A stretch of DNA of 64,000 nt from Bacteroidota bacterium (GCA_023394415.1 JAEXAR010000035.1:62001-126000), one strand, 5' to 3'; numbered from the stretch's first letter, positions 17,336 to 25,312 are shown. A program made the numbers and translations. The notes: generated by a model not told the origin, from the sequence alone.

Positions 17336-19792
17336 TTATAAATCAGGGCACGTTTGAGTGTTGAAACATTTCCAACCAGTAGCTGTCCCGTCAATGTTGA
17401 TTTGGAGACAGTCTTGGGTAATGTTGTATACCATCATTCCTTCTCTAAGATCAGCACTAGGAATAGCAGCGATTTGAGCATCTGTAAGTCTATTGACTAC
17501 AAAACCTTTTGTTTTAGCTTCAAGGACTGTCCAAGCTCCTTTTCTTACCATAGGCCAATTGCTGTTGTCTGCACCAGCTCTGCCAAGAGCTGTAATGCCG
17601 TGGTTGGTGTCTAAAATTGTGCCAGAAGTTTGTGCTGGTTTGTAGCAATAACATCCATTTACAGATGCATTAGCAGAACTTCCCGCTGTTTGTCCTTGAG
17701 CTTGTCCGTCCACATTAAATGTACTACCTGTATTAGTAATAACAGGAACACCATTTGCATCTACTGTAGCAATTGCGGGTGAATTTAAAGTGCCAGAGAT
17801 ATTTGAACCAATTGCATTGCTCCCATTTAGCATTGTTTGAGTAATATTATCACCACCTTCTATTGCATCTGCACAACCATCATTATCAGAATCAACGTCC
17901 AAATGGTTAGGGATTCCATCATTATCTGTATCAAGTTCAATTGGCAAATCTGAACAAAAACTATTAAATCTAACTCTTTGATCATTACTAGAACCTCCTG
18001 TAGACGCTGTATATCCAAAATAAACTTTGCTTACACCACCAAAATAACTTGTAATTGGGGTTCCTGCTGGAAAAGTATATATGCCTGCGTTTATACCATC
18101 CAGAGTGTATGATAATGTCTTAGTAGCAAAATTCCAGTTTACAACAATATTATGATATGATCTGTCTTCAACATTTCCTAAATCTGTAGCAGTTGTCAAC
18201 AAACCTGCACCACTTTGATTGTTTGATACCCAAATCTGACCATGATCATTACTAATATCTCCTACACTTGTACCATTGTTAAAGGTATCAATCTCTAACA
18301 CAATACCGTTGGCAATTCCTTGCGCTCCAATACCACTACCTCCACCTCCTGTAGCATTAACTCCTAATGGAGAATTATGAAATACAGTTGCAATACCATC
18401 TGCACCAGCTGCATCTTTTGTCCCAAAATACGCACTATAAGAAATTGTGAAACTTTTCGCAAAATCTACTTTACCATAACTCCAAGCATTACCGTTTTGA
18501 CTACCTGCATCTGGAGTTAATCTTAATTCATTTGAACTGATTTGAGAAGTACTTCCGTTAAATTTAAAAATAGTACTAACCGAAGAATTTGGCGCAAATC
18601 CTTTTTCAACACAATCCAAAATCCCATCATTATCATCGTCAAGATCTAAATAGTCTGGAATAGTATCTTTATCAGTATCTTTTTCTACCACAACATTTAC
18701 ACTACAAGCAGTGGTGCTTCCGTTAAGGTTAACGCTTATTGTTCTCGTTCCAGAACTTCCTCCTCCATCATATACTAGAGGGACATTTATAGAGGTTGTT
18801 GAAGATGTAATATTAACTGTTGATGAGCTATTGAAATTTGCTCCTATTATATTGATAGTATATGTCCCAGGCCCATAAACATTAGTAATTGGAATATTAA
18901 GAGATCTTTCGCCATTGCTTGCAACACCTGCAACAAATGGTGTTGTAGGGCTTTGCGTAATACCACTACAAGTTAATGTAAAAGGAACATAATATGGAAC
19001 GGTTGCTAAATCTAAATTTTGATAATTACCTCCTGTATATGTTGCAGATAATATAGATGTTCCATCGTAGATATTAATCCTACGAACTTCAACAGTATTA
19101 CTAGCGGTAACAGTTGCAATATATACATAACCTTGTAAATAAGCCATCCCTTGTATAGATCCTACAGTTGCAGCCGGACCAGTAATTGCATTTGTAATTG
19201 CCTTTTCAGCAACTCCTGTAGCAATAGATATTTTAAAAAGATATCTATTTGAGTCATTATTAATAAATGTATAAATATTATTTTGATAATCAAAGAAAGT
19301 ATCCGTTCCAAACGTAGTTCCATTATTCCAGTCAGTATCTGTACTGGTAATAGGTATAGCAGTTCCGGATGGATAAATTGGATAAATAGTCTTAGTATTA
19401 GATTGAAAACCATAAACATTTCCAAAATAAGGACCTGGAACGTTATTGGTTGCTATCCCTCCAATTTCTACACCAGGAATAGTAGTTCCAAATATAGCAG
19501 TTCCATTTTTATACAATGTAGAACCTGCTGCAATATTAGAATTAATGAAAACAAGTGTTGATGGATTCCCGCCAGGCTGATCATAACCAACAGCTAAGTT
19601 GCTTATATTTGATGGTGTTCCACTTGAATTAGGTATTGCTAGAAGTTTTGGCGAAGCTCCACCTGTTATATCATAAACTCTACCAGTTGACGCCGATGAT
19701 AAATAAAGTCTATCTGCGGCGGCTTGAGAAAATAGCATTCCACTAGTCATAAGTAGAAATACTGATATATAAAGTAGATTTAATTTTTTCAT
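17336..19792 (-). CDS. large exported protein with L-type lectin-like and thrombospondin type 3 repeat regions
   Basis: The product has 818 residues with a signal peptide ending FSQA. Order: a propeller-like region (about 25-260) with repeated Gly/Asn-rich strands; an Ig-like region with TYTINIIGANF; calcium-binding type 3 repeats DTDKDTIPDYLDLDDDNDGI near residue 370; an L-type-lectin-like domain (FNGSTSQISSNELRLTPDAG to RVRFNSFCSD); a second type 3 repeat pair DTDNDGIPNHLDVDSDNDGC; and a C-terminal segment (KGFVVNRLTDAQIAAIPSAD) with the YN...W motif shared with the next gene. Such architecture fits a surface adhesin or carbohydrate-binding protein. I see no T9SS sorting domain. It lies in the block interrupting rplL and rpoB. 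Confidence 0.75.
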   Translation of the reverse strand: MKKLNLLYISVFLLMTSGMLFSQAAADRLYLSSASTGRVYDITGGASPKLLAIPNSSGTPSNISNLAVGYDQPGGNPSTLVFINSNIAAGSTLYKNGTAIFGTTIPGVEIGGIATNNVPGPYFGNVYGFQSNTKTIYPIYPSGTAIPITSTDTDWNNGTTFGTDTFFDYQNNIYTFINNDSNRYLFKISIATGVAEKAITNAITGPAATVGSIQGMAYLQGYVYIATVTASNTVEVRRINIYDGTSILSATYTGGNYQNLDLATVPYYVPFTLTCSGITQSPTTPFVAGVASNGERSLNIPITNVYGPGTYTINIIGANFNSSSTVNITSSTTSINVPLVYDGGGSSGTRTISVNLNGSTTACSVNVVVEKDTDKDTIPDYLDLDDDNDGILDCVEKGFAPNSSVSTIFKFNGSTSQISSNELRLTPDAGSQNGNAWSYGKVDFAKSFTISYSAYFGTKDAAGADGIATVFHNSPLGVNATGGGGSGIGAQGIANGIVLEIDTFNNGTSVGDISNDHGQIWVSNNQSGAGLLTTATDLGNVEDRSYHNIVVNWNFATKTLSYTLDGINAGIYTFPAGTPITSYFGGVSKVYFGYTASTGGSSNDQRVRFNSFCSDLPIELDTDNDGIPNHLDVDSDNDGCADAIEGGDNITQTMLNGSNAIGSNISGTLNSPAIATVDANGVPVITNTGSTFNVDGQAQGQTAGSSANASVNGCYCYKPAQTSGTILDTNHGITALGRAGADNSNWPMVRKGAWTVLEAKTKGFVVNRLTDAQIAAIPSADLREGMMVYNITQDCLQINIDGTATGWKCFNTQTCPDL

Positions 19793-19874
19793 AAAAGATT
19801 ATTATTAATAAATATATAATTTGCCTTGGAAAATTATTCCCAAAGAGAATACCTAGTAAAAAACGTATGATCAA

Positions 19875-20525
19875 TTAAATCTGCGGCGGTGGTCTTACAG
19901 AAAAAGCAGCAACTATATTCTGTAATCTATTAATATTATGCGTTAAAAAAAAATTGCATAGATATAAGAACTCTAGCAATGAACTACAATCATTACAGTA
20001 GTTAGTTATACATTTCTTTGCATTATAATAATTATTACTGGGAGAAATAAAAGGAATATTTCCCAAAGCGTTTCCTGTTAGAAACCGAGTACCGTCAAGA
20101 CCATTAGAAATTTTCAACGGAATTTGTTTCTCGGGTAAATCCGATATTTCAATAGTCTTCTTCTTGGAAACTAAGAGCTTTTTCTCTGGCTTAGCCCTTG
20201 CAAAGTTTTGTTTTGTAGAAGACTGTACATCAGAATTTTTCGCAATAATTCTTATTTCATTATCATTAAATCTAATGACTTTGGAATATTGCTGTAGGTT
20301 TTTGTTATTTGATATTTGCTCATTGAACGCTTCGTCTTTTGAATAAATACAGGCATCTCCAACGACAGTAATATTTGCTGTGGCGAGAGAGTCTACATGA
20401 ATTTTCTGAGCAGAAAGTGTAAAAAGTGAAAAAAAAGTTAATAAAAAAGATAAATGCCAGCATTTTGGTAATATAATGGCACAAAACTTTACTTTCTCAG
20501 GGAAAGGAAATAAATTTTTTTTCAC
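19875..20525 (-). CDS. exported protein of unknown function ending in a PPP motif
   Basis: The frame is open to 20570 and beyond, but a good promoter (20530-20561) overlaps the upstream part, so I place the start at the GTG at 20525, giving 216 residues. A basic stretch is followed by a hydrophobic core (LSFLLTFFSLFTLSAQ), a long but acceptable signal peptide. The mature part is Lys/Asn-rich, has a Cys cluster (KKCITNYCNDCSS) and ends AFSVRPPPQI. No family recognised. A run of eight T in the signal region and an ATG in another frame at the hydrophobic core leave open a frameshift or a different start. It is the first gene of the block between rplL and rpoB; 82 bp separate it from the 818-residue protein. 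Confidence 0.55.
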   Translation of the reverse strand: MKKNLFPFPEKVKFCAIILPKCWHLSFLLTFFSLFTLSAQKIHVDSLATANITVVGDACIYSKDEAFNEQISNNKNLQQYSKVIRFNDNEIRIIAKNSDVQSSTKQNFARAKPEKKLLVSKKKTIEISDLPEKQIPLKISNGLDGTRFLTGNALGNIPFISPSNNYYNAKKCITNYCNDCSSLLEFLYLCNFFLTHNINRLQNIVAAFSVRPPPQI

Positions 20526-20529
20526 TTTG

Positions 20530-20561
20530 CAAAGATAATAAAAATAAAGGCTTATTATCAA
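20530..20561 (-). promoter_or_regulatory. probable promoter of the exported-protein block
   Basis: Minus strand TTG, 21 bp, then TATCTTTG (20530-20537). It lies just after the rplL terminator and places transcription start at or very close to the GTG at 20525. Confidence 0.6.
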
Positions 20562-20580
20562 CAATAACAAAACTTAACAT

Positions 20581-20613
20581 AAAAAAAAGCGACTAGGTGT
20601 AAACCTGTCGCTT
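20581..20613 (-). terminator. terminator after rplL
   Basis: AAGCGAC and AGGT (20587-20598, one bulged base) pair with ACCT and GTCGCTT (20603-20613) across a 4-nt loop; the minus strand continues with six or more T. It separates the ribosomal-protein operon from the genes downstream, including rpoB. Confidence 0.9.
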
Positions 20614-20635
20614 CTATTATATTATTGAGTAATGA

Positions 20636-21007
20636 TTACTTCAATTCTACTTCAGCACCAGCTTCTTCAAGTTGCTTTTTAAGCGCTTCAGCTTCGTCTT
20701 TTGGAACGCCTTGCTTAATTGGAGCAGGAGCACCGTCTACCATATCTTTTGCTTCTTTAAGACCAGCACCTGTTAAATCTTTTACCAGTTTAACAACAGC
20801 TAATTTAGAAGCACCAGCTGATTTAAGAATTACATCGAACTCGCTTTTTTCTTCAGCAGCTTCTCCACCGCCTGCACCACCTGATACTACTACTGCAGCA
20901 GCAGCTGGTTCAATTCCGTACTCTTCTTTAAGGATTGCAGCTAATTCGTTTACGTCTTTTACTGTTAGGTTTACTAGCGTTTCAGCTAAATTTTTTAAAT
21001 CTGACAT
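20636..21007 (-). CDS. rplL: 50S ribosomal protein L7/L12
   Basis: The product has 123 residues, normal length. The N-terminal dimerisation region (LKNLAETLVNLTVKDVNELA), Ala/Gly hinge and C-terminal globular domain (EKSEFDVILKSAGASKLAVV, VKDLTGAGLKEAKDMVDGAP) are all present. It forms the L10-L12 stalk that recruits translation factors. It lies 46 bp after rplJ and is followed by a strong terminator, so the usual read-through into rpoB is unlikely to be the main source of rpoB mRNA here. Confidence 0.99.
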   Translation of the reverse strand: MSDLKNLAETLVNLTVKDVNELAAILKEEYGIEPAAAAVVVSGGAGGGEAAEEKSEFDVILKSAGASKLAVVKLVKDLTGAGLKEAKDMVDGAPAPIKQGVPKDEAEALKKQLEEAGAEVELK

Positions 21008-21053
21008 TTTAAAATGTTTTTAATTGTTGATTATAATATTTTTTTGAGTGTAA

Positions 21054-21683
21054 TTATTCAGCAGCAGGAGTTTCTTCTGCAGCCGCTTCCGGAGCTTCTG
21101 GAGCTTCAGCAGCAGGGGTTTCTTCAGCTTGTGTTTCTGCAACAGGCGTTTCTTCTGCAGGAGTTGCAGTTTCAGCAGGTGTTTCTGCTTTTGCTTCCAC
21201 AGTTTCAGGCTTGTTTTGCAACGCACCAATAACTCTCTGGATTGGAGACTGAAGTAATCCGATGATCTCTCCAATCATTTCTTCTCTAGACTTGATGTTG
21301 GCAAGAGTTTCTAGATTTTGGTCACCTACGTAGAAGGTTTCTTGTACGAAAGCAGACTTCAATGCCGGCTTCTCTTCTTTCTTACGGAAATCCTTAATTA
21401 ATTTTGCAGGAGCGTTAGCTGTTTCAGAGATTAAAAGCGCAGAGTTACCTTTGAAAGATCCGTACATTTCAGAGAAATCTACTCCATCAATTTGCTCCAT
21501 TGCTTTTTGAAGCAAAGTGTTTTTAACCACTTTTACTTTGATATTGTTTTTGAAGGCCGCTCTACGGAATTCTGATGATTTCCCTGCGTTCAAACCTTCT
21601 AGATCTGCAACATAAACTACTTTAGCATCCTGAAGCAAATCCTTAATTTCTTGTATTGCTACAACTTTATTTTCTTTAGTCAT
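21054..21683 (-). CDS. rplJ: 50S ribosomal protein L10 with acidic C-terminal tail
   Basis: The product has 209 residues against about 165-175 in most bacteria. The first 165 match L10 (LLQDAKVVYVADLEGLNAGK, FRRAAFKNNIKVKVVKNTLL). The extra 40-45 residues form a low-complexity Ala/Glu/Pro/Thr tail (repeated AEETP, TPAE) that ends in AAE. Similar tails are seen in other Bacteroidota L10 proteins as far as I recall. L10 anchors L7/L12 to the ribosomal stalk. It lies 15 bp after rplA and 46 bp before rplL. Confidence 0.98.
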   Translation of the reverse strand: MTKENKVVAIQEIKDLLQDAKVVYVADLEGLNAGKSSEFRRAAFKNNIKVKVVKNTLLQKAMEQIDGVDFSEMYGSFKGNSALLISETANAPAKLIKDFRKKEEKPALKSAFVQETFYVGDQNLETLANIKSREEMIGEIIGLLQSPIQRVIGALQNKPETVEAKAETPAETATPAEETPVAETQAEETPAAEAPEAPEAAAEETPAAE

Positions 21684-21698
21684 TGTCTTAGGATTAAA

Positions 21699-22391
21699 TT
21701 AGTTTACAGATTTAGTATCAATTGCAATTCCCGGGCTCATTGTAGAAGACAAGTAAATTGACTTCACATACGTTCCTTTAGCTGCAGTTGGTTTCAGTTT
21801 CTGAAGCGTGTGCAACAATTCCGTGGCATTTTCTTTCAGTTTAGCAGCATCGAAAGATACTTTTCCGATAGCAGCGTGAACGATACCGTATTTATCAACT
21901 TTAAAGTCGATTTTACCAGCTTTCACTTCAGTTACAGCTTTACCAACTTCCATAGTTACCGTTCCGGATTTTGGGTTTGGCATCAAACCTCTTGGACCCA
22001 AAACTCTACCTAAAGGACCTAATTTACCCATAACAGCAGGCATTGTTACGATTACGTCAACATCCGTCCATCCGTTTTTGATTTTATCCAAATATTCGTC
22101 TAATCCTACATAATCTGCACCTGCTTCTTTCGCTTCAGCTTCCTTATCCGGAGTTACAAGAGCAAGAACTTTCACATCCTTACCTGTACCGTGAGGTAGA
22201 GATACAACACCTCTTACCATTTGGTTAGCTTTTCTCGGGTCTACACCCAATCTTACAGCGATGTCTACAGAAGCGTCGAATTTTGCAGTGTTTACTTCTT
22301 TTACAAGAGCAGAACCATCTTCAAGAGAATAAATTCTACCTTTTTCTACTTTGCTTAAAGCTTCTTTTTGTTTCTTCGTCAGTTTTGCCAT
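21699..22391 (-). CDS. rplA: 50S ribosomal protein L1
   Basis: The product has 230 residues, normal length. It shows L1 signatures such as VDIAVRLGVDPRKANQMVRG, the conserved MPKVMGKLGPLGR-type region (here MPAVMGKLGPLGRVLGPRGL) and MPNPKSGTV. It binds 23S rRNA at the L1 stalk and in many bacteria represses its own operon by binding the rplK leader. It follows rplK by 11 bp. Confidence 0.99.
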   Translation of the reverse strand: MAKLTKKQKEALSKVEKGRIYSLEDGSALVKEVNTAKFDASVDIAVRLGVDPRKANQMVRGVVSLPHGTGKDVKVLALVTPDKEAEAKEAGADYVGLDEYLDKIKNGWTDVDVIVTMPAVMGKLGPLGRVLGPRGLMPNPKSGTVTMEVGKAVTEVKAGKIDFKVDKYGIVHAAIGKVSFDAAKLKENATELLHTLQKLKPTAAKGTYVKSIYLSSTMSPGIAIDTKSVN

Positions 22392-22402
22392 TTCAATAAG
22401 TT

Positions 22403-22846
22403 TTAAGCGTTAGTTGGTTTTTGTCCAGTTACACGGATACCCATTGATCTTGCAGTACCTGCAACCATCGTCATTGCTGAATCTAAAGTAAAGCAGTTAA
22501 GATCTGCCATTTTATCTTCAGCAATTTTTTTAACCTGATCCCAAGATACAGCCCCTACTTTGTTACGGTTAGGTTCACCAGAACCACCTTTTAACTTAGC
22601 AGCATCCAAAAGTTGGATGGCAGCAGGAGGAGTTTTAATAACGAATTCAAAAGATTTGTCTTCGTACACTGTAATTACTACAGGTAAAACTTGTCCCGGC
22701 TTGTCTTGAGTTCTTCCGTTAAATTGCTTACAAAACTCCATGATGTTCACACCGGCAGAACCTAATGCAGGACCTACTGGTGGAGATGGGTTAGCAGCGC
22801 CACCCTTCACCTGAAGTTTTACCATTTTAAAGACTTTTTTAGCCAT
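22403..22846 (-). CDS. rplK: 50S ribosomal protein L11
   Basis: The product has 147 residues. N-terminal VKLQVKGGAANPSPPVGPAL and C-terminal DLNCFTLDSAMTMVAGTARS with MGIRV are diagnostic. It forms the GTPase-associated centre with 23S rRNA. It is the first gene of the rplKAJL operon, which here has its own consensus promoter at 22943-22973, because the gene immediately upstream is umuC rather than nusG. Confidence 0.99.
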   Translation of the reverse strand: MAKKVFKMVKLQVKGGAANPSPPVGPALGSAGVNIMEFCKQFNGRTQDKPGQVLPVVITVYEDKSFEFVIKTPPAAIQLLDAAKLKGGSGEPNRNKVGAVSWDQVKKIAEDKMADLNCFTLDSAMTMVAGTARSMGIRVTGQKPTNA

Positions 22847-22898
22847 TTTTTTGTTTTAAAAGTTGAATAATTAATGAGTTTGGAAGCATTATTTATTC

Positions 22899-22940
22899 AT
22901 ACCGAATGTTTATCTCACCTCACATTACGGTATTTGAGGT
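22899..22940 (-). promoter_or_regulatory. possible structured leader of the rplK operon
   Basis: Two 6-bp complementary pairs interleave: 22935-22940 with 22917-22922 (ACCTCA/TGAGGT) and 22928-22933 with 22899-22904 (ATACCG/CGGTAT). They can form a pseudoknot or mutually exclusive stems. L1 is known to autoregulate through this leader in other bacteria; here it is inference, and the first arm lies at or next to the predicted transcription start. Confidence 0.3.
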
Positions 22941-22942
22941 TG

Positions 22943-22973
22943 CAAAAGTATAAATTATTTTTGAAACGACAAA
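22943..22973 (-). promoter_or_regulatory. rplKAJL operon promoter
   Basis: Minus strand TTTG (22970-22973), 19 bp, then TACTTTTG (22943-22950), an excellent match to the Bacteroidota TTTG/TAnnTTTG consensus, with a leader of about 90 nt. It lies between umuC and rplK. Confidence 0.8.
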
Positions 22974-23023
22974 CAAGTAATTGTTTAAAAATCAAAAGAT
23001 TTATTGATTTTTTTTAACTTGAA

Positions 23024-24301
23024 TTAATGAAATCTGAAATTTGCTTCAGGTAGAGTATTATGCTTTAAAAATTCTTCGTATTCAGGTGAAAGAATTTTTC
23101 TTTCATAACTTGGTCTTCCGCTTTGTGAAGCAAGACGTATCTTATCTTTGCCATATTTTTTATTAAGAAAATCCATTGCTTTCATCACGGGAATATGTTT
23201 TTGCTCCACATCTTTTTCAAAAAGACTAATCAATCGTTCATTATCAGGAACAAAATCCGACACGATTACGCCTGCTTTTTTATAACTGAAACCTTCTTTG
23301 TAAATGGCCTCGAAGAGCAAATCTGCCGCATGGGAAATCGTTACCGAAGAACTGCTGGGATTGGGAAAAGTATAGGTGAGTGCTCCGTAATACGTTCCCA
23401 GCTCTTTCCGGAAACGGTTGGTATGGATGAACACGGTGATTTTTTTGGCGCAGGTATTCTGCCGGCGAAGTTTTTCGGCACAGGTAAATGCGAAAGTCTT
23501 TACCCTTTCGCGAAGGTCTTCCTTATCCGTAATCATTTCCATAAAACTTCTTGTGGTGGCAATCGATTGTTTTGCAGAAGGTGCTTCCTCTAAAACAAGT
23601 TGCGGAATTCCCTTTAGTTCCTTAATCATTCTGGTACCATGAATACCCATCAGTTCCCTAACCCACATTTCCGGTTTTTGTAGTAAGTCATAGGCTTTTA
23701 TGACACCTGCATCCTGCATTTTTGCGCTCAATCGCCTTCCTATCCCCCAAACATCTTCAATAGGCAGCCATTTTAACGCTTTTTCAATTTTCTCAGGTGT
23801 ATCCAAAAGGTAAACACCATTAAATTTATCAGGAAATCTTTTAGCGATGCGATTGGCTACTTTTGCCAACGTTTTGGTGGGAGCGATGCCAATTCCCGTT
23901 GGAATTTTATGTTTGGAAAGAACAGATTTCCGTAATGTCTGACAATATTCTTCAATATCAAAAAAACGGTCAAAGCCTTTCAGACTGAAGAATACTTCAT
24001 CAATACTGTAAACTTCCACATCGGGAACAAATGACTGCACTTCTTTAATGACCTGCTGGCTTTTATAGTTGTACAGTTCAAATTTTGCAGAGAAAACCCG
24101 GACGTTGTGCTCCTCTATAATCTGTTTGTATTTGAAGAGCGGGGCACCCATCGGAATGCCGAGTTTCTTTGCCTCGTTGCTGCGGGAAATGAAGCATCCG
24201 TCATTGTTGGATAAGACTACAACAGGTTGACCTTCAAGACTTTGATCCAAAGTCCTTTCGCAACTTACGAAGAAATTATTGCAGTCGATAAGGCCAAACA
24301 T
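23024..24301 (-). CDS. umuC: Y-family DNA polymerase, UmuC type
   Basis: The product has 425 residues, matching UmuC (422). Palm catalytic residues are in place: D6 in FGLIDCNNFFVSCER and D101-E102 in VYSIDEVFF. It also has the little-finger/helix-hairpin region (IEDVWGIGRRLSAKM) and the C-terminal UmuC-type extension (FLNKKYGKDKIRLASQ). It would act in translesion synthesis after DNA damage. No umuD-like peptidase gene is adjacent, whereas umuC and umuD are usually neighbours. The gene is wedged between nusG and rplK, preceded by the nusG terminator with its own -7 element, and followed by the rplK promoter, so it looks like an independent insertion. Confidence 0.95.
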   Translation of the reverse strand: MFGLIDCNNFFVSCERTLDQSLEGQPVVVLSNNDGCFISRSNEAKKLGIPMGAPLFKYKQIIEEHNVRVFSAKFELYNYKSQQVIKEVQSFVPDVEVYSIDEVFFSLKGFDRFFDIEEYCQTLRKSVLSKHKIPTGIGIAPTKTLAKVANRIAKRFPDKFNGVYLLDTPEKIEKALKWLPIEDVWGIGRRLSAKMQDAGVIKAYDLLQKPEMWVRELMGIHGTRMIKELKGIPQLVLEEAPSAKQSIATTRSFMEMITDKEDLRERVKTFAFTCAEKLRRQNTCAKKITVFIHTNRFRKELGTYYGALTYTFPNPSSSSVTISHAADLLFEAIYKEGFSYKKAGVIVSDFVPDNERLISLFEKDVEQKHIPVMKAMDFLNKKYGKDKIRLASQSGRPSYERKILSPEYEEFLKHNTLPEANFRFH

Positions 24302-24318
24302 TTGCTGAAGATTTCCAA

Positions 24319-24326
24319 CAAAGTTA
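24319..24326 (-). promoter_or_regulatory. -7 element upstream of umuC
   Basis: TAACTTTG on the minus strand, 17 bp before the umuC ATG and after the nusG terminator. No clear -33 TTG was found. Confidence 0.4.
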
Positions 24327-24361
24327 TAGGGATAAAATGAAAAAAGAAGGATAATGTGGAT

Positions 24362-24390
24362 AAAAAAAGTCGTCTCTTTCGAGACGACTT
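24362..24390 (-). terminator. terminator after nusG
   Basis: A perfect 10-bp stem AAGTCGTCTC/GAGACGACTT (24367-24376 and 24381-24390) with a GAAA loop on the minus strand, followed by seven T. It ends the tuf-secE-nusG unit before umuC. Confidence 0.95.
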
Positions 24391-24412
24391 GATATTGTGC
24401 ACTTTAATTTTT

Positions 24413-24955
24413 TTATACTTTTTCTACCTGCATAAAGCTCAACTCCATTGGAGTTTTTCTTCCAAAAATCATTACAGAAACCTCCAGTTTCTTCTTATCT
24501 TCAAGAATTTTCTCCACTGTACCATTAAATCCATTGAATGGTCCGTCGATTACTTTTACGCTTTCACCAACAACATACGGAATTGCCATATCTGTAGCAA
24601 ATTCTGAAAGTTCGTCCATTCTGCCAAGCATTCTGTCAACTTCAGATTTACGCATCGGAACAGGATCTCCTCCTTTCGTTAAACTTAGGAAAGATATTAC
24701 CCCCGGAATATTTTTAATTACGTGAGGAATTTCTCCCATAAGGTCAGCCTCAATCATCAGATAACCCGGGTAATATGGTTTTTCTTTTGGAACTTTTTTA
24801 CCATTTTTAAGCTGTATCACCTTTTCCATAGGGATTACAACCTGCGTCACATATTGCTCGAAACCCAAACGCTGAATCTCGTTTTCAATATAAGACTTCA
24901 CTTTGTTTTCCTGTCCACTGATGGCTTTCAATACATACCACTTCAAATCACTCAT
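24413..24955 (-). CDS. nusG: transcription termination/antitermination factor NusG
   Basis: The product has 180 residues. The NGN domain starts at LKWYVLKAISGQENKVKSYI and includes KPYYPGYLMIEADL; the C-terminal KOW domain has GESVKVIDGPFNGFNGTVEK. It binds RNA polymerase and links it to Rho or the ribosome. It lies 15 bp after secE, the near-universal pair, but rplK does not follow; a strong terminator and umuC do. Confidence 0.98.
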   Translation of the reverse strand: MSDLKWYVLKAISGQENKVKSYIENEIQRLGFEQYVTQVVIPMEKVIQLKNGKKVPKEKPYYPGYLMIEADLMGEIPHVIKNIPGVISFLSLTKGGDPVPMRKSEVDRMLGRMDELSEFATDMAIPYVVGESVKVIDGPFNGFNGTVEKILEDKKKLEVSVMIFGRKTPMELSFMQVEKV

Positions 24956-24970
24956 TGCCGTCGGTTTTTA

Positions 24971-25177
24971 TTAGTTGAACAGGTTAATTAACATTGCTAA
25001 AGCGTTCTCGATAAACTTACTGAATAAAGTATCTACTCCGAAAAGAAAAATCGCTAAAATTACCGTAGCTACAGTAACTACAATAGTAGAAGACTGTAGA
25101 TCTGACCATTTTGGCCACTCTACTTTTTCTTTAAATTCGGTGTATGAACCTTTTATAAAATCTACTAATGAACTCAT
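24971..25177 (-). CDS. secE: preprotein translocase subunit SecE
   Basis: The product has 68 residues from MSSLVDFIKGSYTEFKEKVE. I chose the ATG at 25177 because the longer frame runs back into tRNA-Trp. The conserved amphipathic motif (EFKEKVEWPKWSDLQSSTIV) precedes a single transmembrane helix (VVTVATVILAIFLFGVDTLF). It is the short, one-helix SecE of the SecYEG channel. It sits 12 bp after tRNA-Trp and 15 bp before nusG. Confidence 0.97.
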   Translation of the reverse strand: MSSLVDFIKGSYTEFKEKVEWPKWSDLQSSTIVVTVATVILAIFLFGVDTLFSKFIENALAMLINLFN

Positions 25178-25189
25178 AATTGTTATTTG

Positions 25190-25260
25190 CACGGGCACTA
25201 GGATTCGAACCCAGATCAACGGTTTTGGAGACCGGTATCCTACCATTGGACGATGCCCGT
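25190..25260 (-). tRNA. tRNA-Trp (CCA anticodon)
   Basis: A full cloverleaf reads on the minus strand: 7-bp acceptor ACGGGCA/TGCCCGT, D arm, anticodon loop CTCCAAA with anticodon CCA, T arm with TTCGAAT, discriminator G. The 3' CCA is not encoded. The 27-43 pair is mismatched. Lies between tuf and secE, its common position in Bacteria. Confidence 0.97.
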
Positions 25261-25312
25261 AGAAAAGTTCCGTGGTTTCCCTACGGAACTTTATTTATTT
25301 TAAGATTAAATA

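Noticed and set aside
17336..19792. T9SS cargo status for the 818-residue lectin-like protein
   Set aside because: Its C-terminus lacks the YPNP, GK.VY and PAG.Y-like motifs of type A sorting domains and ends in a Cys-containing QTCPDL.
20625..21023. 132-codon frame antisense to rplL
   Set aside because: A Ser/Ala/Pro-rich shadow of the Ala/Glu-rich rplL sequence.
21020..21274. Leu/Lys-rich frame overlapping the end of rplJ
   Set aside because: It is the low-complexity L10 tail read in another frame.
25178..25246. 23-codon N-terminal extension of secE
   Set aside because: The extension would be translated from tRNA-Trp; SecE homology begins at MSSLVDF.
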